This document shows, piece after piece, positions 61,001 through 64,000 of a stretch of 64,000 bases of DNA. Position 1 is the first letter of the stretch. Each line of letters starts with the position of its first letter. The position numbers were made by a program, and so were the translations under genes. Origin of the DNA: JAHBTB01 sp964451255 (lineage in GTDB: Bacteria > Armatimonadota > Fimbriimonadia > Fimbriimonadales > Fimbriimonadaceae); assembly GCA_964451255.1 (NCBI GenBank), contig CAYVHL010000008.1:1-64000 (forward strand), in the 5' to 3' direction. A model generated the notes under the pieces. It saw only the letters and a program-made list of their open reading frames with translations, was not told where the DNA came from and did no database searches.

Positions 61001-61408
61001 GAACATGCGCGTGTAGTCCGTGGGGGACAGCATCGCGCTTGAAAAGACGACGTTCTTGCCGTCCGGCGTCCAACCGCTGACGTCGTCAGCGCCAGGGTGG
61101 GCAGTCAGCCTCCTGGGCTCTCCGCCTTCAGAAGGCATCACGTAGACGTCGTCGTTGCCGTCGTAGTTGCCAGTAAAAGCGATCCACTTGCCATCCGGAG
61201 AAAAGTGCGGACGCACCTCGCTGCCGGGCGACGAAGTGAGCCGGACGGCTTGGCCGCCGCTTCGCGACACGCGCCACAGGTCACCAGAAAAGCTGAACAC
61301 GATATCAGTCGCGTTCACCGTCGGCTCACGTACAAGGAGCGGGCCAGCTTCAAACGCTGGACAAACCGCCGCGACCAGGGCCAAAGCGATTGGCGAGATC
61401 GTTCGCAT
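58094..61408 (-). CDS. Tricorn-type protease (propeller, PDZ and S41 peptidase)
   Basis: About 1104 residues with a signal peptide (SPIALALVAAVCPAFEA). N-terminal propeller repeats (SPDGKWIAFTGNYDGND, TPDGKNVVFSSAM) form two propellers. Then come a core helical part (DRRYSVFLPNLTSRADLNYIF), a PDZ segment (GVDAKVGDYILAIDGRGL) and the S41 catalytic domain with the Ser in NEMSGSGGDMFPW. Length and order match tricorn core proteases. ATG at 61408 has AGGA at good distance; an ATG at 61417 is too close to it. Confidence 0.92.
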   Translation of the reverse strand: MRTISPIALALVAAVCPAFEAGPLLVREPTVNATDIVFSFSGDLWRVSRSGGQAVRLTSSPGSEVRPHFSPDGKWIAFTGNYDGNDDVYVMPSEGGEPRRLTAHPGADDVSGWTPDGKNVVFSSAMLSPTDYTRMFTVSIDGGFPTPLPFPAGQMGSVSPDGKQIAYVPNGKWEVAWKRYRGGQAYPIWLGDLGDSKVVHLPRKTENIYDPCWFGGRIYYLSDIRGPVGIMSYDPQTKRSRDEVKGEGFDVKAISAGPDVLVYEKLGGIYLYDPAKKESTKVDIQVNGDFPEVRPEFKDLRPYISDVSISPTGQRLVVTARGYVFTVPASKGDARIVDEAPGLHRREGKWSPDGKTIAFITDPQITEELAFYDVESGKTKVLKPGDGSSTYGGLVWSPDSSRIAYMDYDKNIWVTTVADGKTVKVDHTVYNDPRYEIHVNWSPDSAWLTYARDLDSHMHAVFLWEASTGKVHQITDGMADAIEPVFDRSGKYIFFAASTQVGQAINWLDLASMNQPNQPSGLYAIVLKKDGADPLAPESDEEPIKASVKESPKAGGPEAASKPVAAAPSDQKAVKNEIDLDGIQSRIVTLPGALPNVSRIVAGPSGVFFVIVPPAQATSISPGGAPALMKFTMAERKLSPFAQGVRSVEVTADGNKMVIQGIGGASIVPTAAPAAAPGQGAVNLDGLTAKIYPRVEWAHMLHETWFRETVQFYDPGVHGIDTAEMDRRYSVFLPNLTSRADLNYIFDDMMGEVSVGHMFPGGGDLRDTDMRVNVGLLGADYTFENNRYRIAKLYTGEMWNGNLRGPLSRVGVDAKVGDYILAIDGRGLTQATDIYLALENKAGKQVKVKIGPNADGAGSREVTVVPTGSEAALRVWDWREGNRRYVAEKTGGRAAYIHVPDTQNGAWSQLNRFFYAQTDKDGIIVDERFNHGGLIAGFLADVLGQKLDAGYYPRAGKPWMSPGAIFGPKVLLANEMSGSGGDMFPWLFRERKLGPIVGKRTWGGLIAAFGFQLADGGSVNAPDCALYDPHTGKWIVEGWGVDPDIEVEYDPYQWRLGRDSQLDRAIDEMNKRLKDYKPVPPNKPAYRDKSKVSDDGQGTARGGG

Positions 61409-61518
61409 AGAAAGCATCCTAACCCTTATACGGGTCAGAGTGCAATCTAAGGTTTCAGTTTCGCAAATTTCGACAAAGTTTCAGCAGTTCCCTTCTCTGC
61501 CTGATCGACGCAGGGGAC

Positions 61519-62499
61519 TCAGTGCCCACCGCTTTTGCCGCCGCCGATCGGCGGCCCATAGAACTTCGGTGGTGCGGCCGGTTTCTTGGGCGCCTTCGGC
61601 GTGTGGTCTCCGTAGGGCGATCCCGACCTAATGTTCTTCACGTAGCCAGGTTCGCTCAACTCTTCCTGTCCGCCGGGCTCCAACAAGATCTTGGCCTTGG
61701 CATCGTCTGTCCAGTCTTTGAGAATCTTGACGCTCACGCCGAGGTCGATCCAGTTGTAGAAGTACTCTGCCGCGTTGCGCGGTGAAAGGGGCATCCGGAT
61801 GCAACCGTGCGATGCGGGGTTCTTGGGGACGCTGCCGTATCCGTGCACGAAGACATCGCCGATGACCTGCACGGCAAACGGCATCGGCGCGTTTTCGTAC
61901 AGCGATGAATATATGATCGTCTTCTTCACCGGGCCGGTCTTGAAGTTGCCAAGCGGGGAGTCGTGACCCGACCTGCCGCTACTGATATGGCTCTTGATGA
62001 CAAGCCGGTCGCCTTGCCAAGCCCGCAGAGTCTGCCTGGAGACGCTGATCTCGACGGACTTTGCCGGCACGACGACCTTCTTGGTCTCTTGGCCATCCGA
62101 AAGGTCAAACGTGCCGTCCTCGTTCTTCGTGACGACGATCCCGTATTTGGCTAAGTCCTCAAGGGAAATGAGAGATGATTCGTCCCAGAGCTGGCGTAAC
62201 TTAGACCGATCGATTTCGACCTCGTCCATGGTCGTGCGATGAGTCTCGCTGTCATAAGACAATTGCTTGCCAAAAGCACCGGCGACTTCGTGCAAGTCAA
62301 GATAGACTGCGCCTTTTGCGCTTGCAAACGTCACCGCCTCCAATATGTTTGGGTCTTTCACGGGGACGTCGGGCCTGGTCTGCGGTTGCTCCGCCTGCGG
62401 CTTTTCAACCGGCCCCTTGGCTGGCTCGGACTGCTTGGCGTCCTGGCCCCAAGCTAGCGCTCCGCACAAAAGCAAGAAAAACAGACATGGCTTCCGCAT
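61519..62499 (-). CDS. L,D-transpeptidase (YkuD domain)
   Basis: A 326-residue exported protein. The signal peptide is CLFFLLLCGALAWGQ. A Pro/Lys-rich linker and a copper-amine-oxidase-N-like segment follow. The YkuD domain has the catalytic Cys233 in NPASHGCIRMPL and the upstream HGYGS. It forms 3-3 cross-links in peptidoglycan or anchors proteins to it. A Gly/Pro-rich tail ends GGGKSGGH. ATG at 62499 has AGGTG upstream. Confidence 0.9.
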   Translation of the reverse strand: MRKPCLFFLLLCGALAWGQDAKQSEPAKGPVEKPQAEQPQTRPDVPVKDPNILEAVTFASAKGAVYLDLHEVAGAFGKQLSYDSETHRTTMDEVEIDRSKLRQLWDESSLISLEDLAKYGIVVTKNEDGTFDLSDGQETKKVVVPAKSVEISVSRQTLRAWQGDRLVIKSHISSGRSGHDSPLGNFKTGPVKKTIIYSSLYENAPMPFAVQVIGDVFVHGYGSVPKNPASHGCIRMPLSPRNAAEYFYNWIDLGVSVKILKDWTDDAKAKILLEPGGQEELSEPGYVKNIRSGSPYGDHTPKAPKKPAAPPKFYGPPIGGGKSGGH

Positions 62500-62582
62500 C
62501 GTCACGGCACCTATTATGGTCGGAAGGAACATCATCGGCCCCGATGGGCCCGGGCGTGCCGAGGTAAGACGCCAACTACCCC

Positions 62583-63317
62583 ATGCCCATGGCCAGAGTC
62601 CCAGTCCTGATGTACCACCGGGTCGCTCCGTTGCCACCTGGCGCCATGGTTCCGTTCCACTATGTGGCACCGATGAGGTTTGCCCGTCACGTGTCGGCGC
62701 TGGGTTCCCTGGGCTTCACCGCCATCACGCTCGACCACATGGAAATGGCGTTCCGTGGAGAGGCCGAGCTTCCAAGCAGGCCCATCGTCTTCAGCTTCGA
62801 CGACGGTTATGCCCACTGGTCACAGACGGTGGTGCCGGTACTCGCGGCCAGGTGTTGGCCCGGAACCCTCTTCTTGGTCTCGGGCCTTCTAGGTCAACAC
62901 AACAAATGGGACTTTGATCAAGGCGACGTGCGGGAGGGACTCATGCCGCCAGCCGACGTTGTCGCCGCGGCCCAGGCGGGAATGGAGATCGGGGGCCATT
63001 CAGTGACACACGCGCGCCTTACCGAACTCGGTGACGAGGAACTCTGGCGTGAGCTCGCCGATTGCAAGTCAGGGCTTGAGTCGGTCACGGGCCGTGAACT
63101 GAGGTACTTTTGCTATCCGTACGGTTCGGTGGACCAGCGTGTGCGCGACGCGGCTGAACGCGCTGGCTACAAGGGCGCCACGACGGTCGCCAAGGGATTG
63201 AACGACTCATCGACAGACAGGATGCTATGGCGCAGGATCAACGTTCGCAGGGACAGCTCCACCCCGGTGCTGCTTTGGAAGCTATTGCGCGGACGTCTCC
63301 GTACGACGAACCACTGA
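62583..63317 (+). CDS. Polysaccharide deacetylase family protein
   Basis: 244 residues without a signal peptide. CE4 motifs are VPVLMYHRVAP, FSFDDGYAHW with the catalytic Asp pair, IGGHSVTHARL with the metal His residues and CYPYGSVDQRV. It probably deacetylates a sugar on a lipid-linked or surface polymer. The next gene, a glycosyltransferase, begins inside its last 91 bases, so the two likely work together in glycan synthesis. Confidence 0.88.
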   Translation: MPMARVPVLMYHRVAPLPPGAMVPFHYVAPMRFARHVSALGSLGFTAITLDHMEMAFRGEAELPSRPIVFSFDDGYAHWSQTVVPVLAARCWPGTLFLVSGLLGQHNKWDFDQGDVREGLMPPADVVAAAQAGMEIGGHSVTHARLTELGDEELWRELADCKSGLESVTGRELRYFCYPYGSVDQRVRDAAERAGYKGATTVAKGLNDSSTDRMLWRRINVRRDSSTPVLLWKLLRGRLRTTNH

Positions 63318-64000
63318 ACATTGTACAGGTCTGCTCGGCGCGTGGCGCCGTCTATGGAGCTGTCGCCAGCATGATGACCCTGTGCCACGAGTTGCGCAGC
63401 AGGGGACACCGGGTCAGCTTCGCGACCTTTAGAGGGCGTGGGCTCGGCGAGCACGTTGCCGGTCTGGGCTATCCGACAAGCGAGTTCAACGTCAAACTCA
63501 AAGTTGATCCGTTCGCGGTGGTCAAGTTGGCGAGATGGATACGCAGGAATTCCTTTGACATCGTCCACTGCCACCTTTCGACTTCTGCGACCAACGGGAG
63601 CCTGGCGGCGAGACTGGCGCGTGTCCCGAGTGTCGCGACGGTGCATGGTTTGAGCGGCAAGCTTTCGTTCATCGCCGCAGACCACTTGATCGCGGTGAGC
63701 GGCGAAGTTCGGCGGCATCTGGTGTCGCAGGGACTGTCGGAAGCAAAGATCTCCGTCGTCCACAACGGCATACCGTTGGGCCCGGTGCCTGACGCGACCG
63801 CCCGGTTACAAGCCCGCGAGGCGCTAGGACTGCCAATGGGCGCACCCGTATTTGGCACCACTGCCAGATTGACGCCGCTCAAGGGCATCGACCAAGCCCT
63901 CTACGCCGCTAGGCGGGTCGTCGACGACATCCCTTCCGCACTTTTCGTCATTTTCGGGGACGGTCCGTCGCGGCACGAATACGAGGGATTGGCCGCCTCG
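63227..64000 (+). CDS. Glycosyltransferase family 4 protein (partial, runs off right edge)
   Basis: At least 258 codons are open to the window end. From ATG at 63227 the frame overlaps the deacetylase gene by 91 bases. Similarity to GT4 starts near NIVQVCSARGAVYGAV, so a later start is possible. GT4 features include LRSRGHRVSFATF, FDIVHCHLSTSATNGSLAAR, LIAVSGEVRRHLV, VVHNGIPLG and GTTARLTPLKGID. It likely adds a sugar to a surface glycan. The donor-binding half lies mostly outside the window. Confidence 0.85.
   Translation, partial: MAQDQRSQGQLHPGAALEAIARTSPYDEPLNIVQVCSARGAVYGAVASMMTLCHELRSRGHRVSFATFRGRGLGEHVAGLGYPTSEFNVKLKVDPFAVVKLARWIRRNSFDIVHCHLSTSATNGSLAARLARVPSVATVHGLSGKLSFIAADHLIAVSGEVRRHLVSQGLSEAKISVVHNGIPLGPVPDATARLQAREALGLPMGAPVFGTTARLTPLKGIDQALYAARRVVDDIPSALFVIFGDGPSRHEYEGLAAS

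Noticed and set aside
1..64000. CRISPR arrays, tRNA or rRNA genes, insertion sequences, prophage or defence genes
   Set aside because: I looked for repeated short direct repeats, cloverleaf-like segments, transposase motifs and known defence domains and saw none that could be supported.

Overview
The window reads as a chromosomal segment of a high-GC, diderm-type bacterium, most likely from Armatimonadota (Fimbriimonadia-like). This is an inference from three things: housekeeping genes mixed with PEP-CTERM proteins, a type IV pseudopilin and an LptD-like outer-membrane protein; a fused SecDF; and a gene order that matches none of the common model phyla. A run of ten Ns at 57134-57143 shows that the sequence is scaffolded, so a metagenome or draft assembly is likely. 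No rRNA, tRNA, CRISPR array, insertion sequence, integrase or prophage gene was seen.

Layout. 1-3537: a tandem segmental duplication carrying two copies of a yjbR-like gene, two PEP-CTERM genes and a decayed copy of the rho 3' end, next to intact rho. 3590-6822: a minus-strand run of hpt, queD, a putative metallopeptidase and guaA. 6926-11651: a tiny exported protein, dnaB, a lipoprotein deacetylase and pyruvate dehydrogenase E1 alpha and beta (the E2 gene lies far away, at 42.8 kb). 11652-13050: a visibly AT-richer accessory patch with a C10 tract, a pseudopilin and a Cys-rich exported protein whose frame is broken. 13053-18560: a compact minus-strand translation and ribosome-assembly operon in the order ffh, rpsP, khpA, rimM, obg, nadD, rsfS and a TM2-like membrane gene. 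18624-29258: a mixed set of exported proteins (Asp-box beta-propeller, deacetylase lipoprotein, DUF885 peptidase, SGNH-like lipoprotein, Spy-like protein), mutM, an acyl-CoA dehydrogenase and an enolase-superfamily epimerase. 29285-36917: dnaE, a glycogen-debranching-type enzyme, a small conserved-looking protein and an LptD-like protein. 37004-42841: an ECF sigma operon with two membrane partners, glnD, and a pair of RCK (TrkA-like) proteins. 42845-50582: E2, a ROK kinase, then a MoxR / DUF58 / transglutaminase operon ending in holA. 50597-56384: secDF, a LolA-like protein, a TIM-barrel isomerase and glyA. 56445-64000: two small Cys-rich exported proteins, the assembly gap, a beta-propeller, a tricorn-type protease, an L,D-transpeptidase, a polysaccharide deacetylase and the start of a GT4 glycosyltransferase.

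How the genes fit together. Most of the window is core information processing (rho, dnaB, dnaE, holA, ffh, secDF, the ribosome-assembly operon) and central metabolism (guaA, hpt, glyA, pdhABC). Between these are envelope and secretome genes: three NodB deacetylases, an L,D-transpeptidase, an LptD-like protein and several secreted peptidases and propellers. Operon coupling is strong, with many ATGA or similar stop/start overlaps. The parts most worth a second look are the rho-flanking duplication, the AT-rich patch at 11.6-13.0 kb, the ECF sigma/membrane operon at 37-39 kb, the zinc-ligand-deficient MutM and the paired Cys-rich exported proteins beside the gap. I did not find a clearly new multi-gene defence or biosynthetic system.
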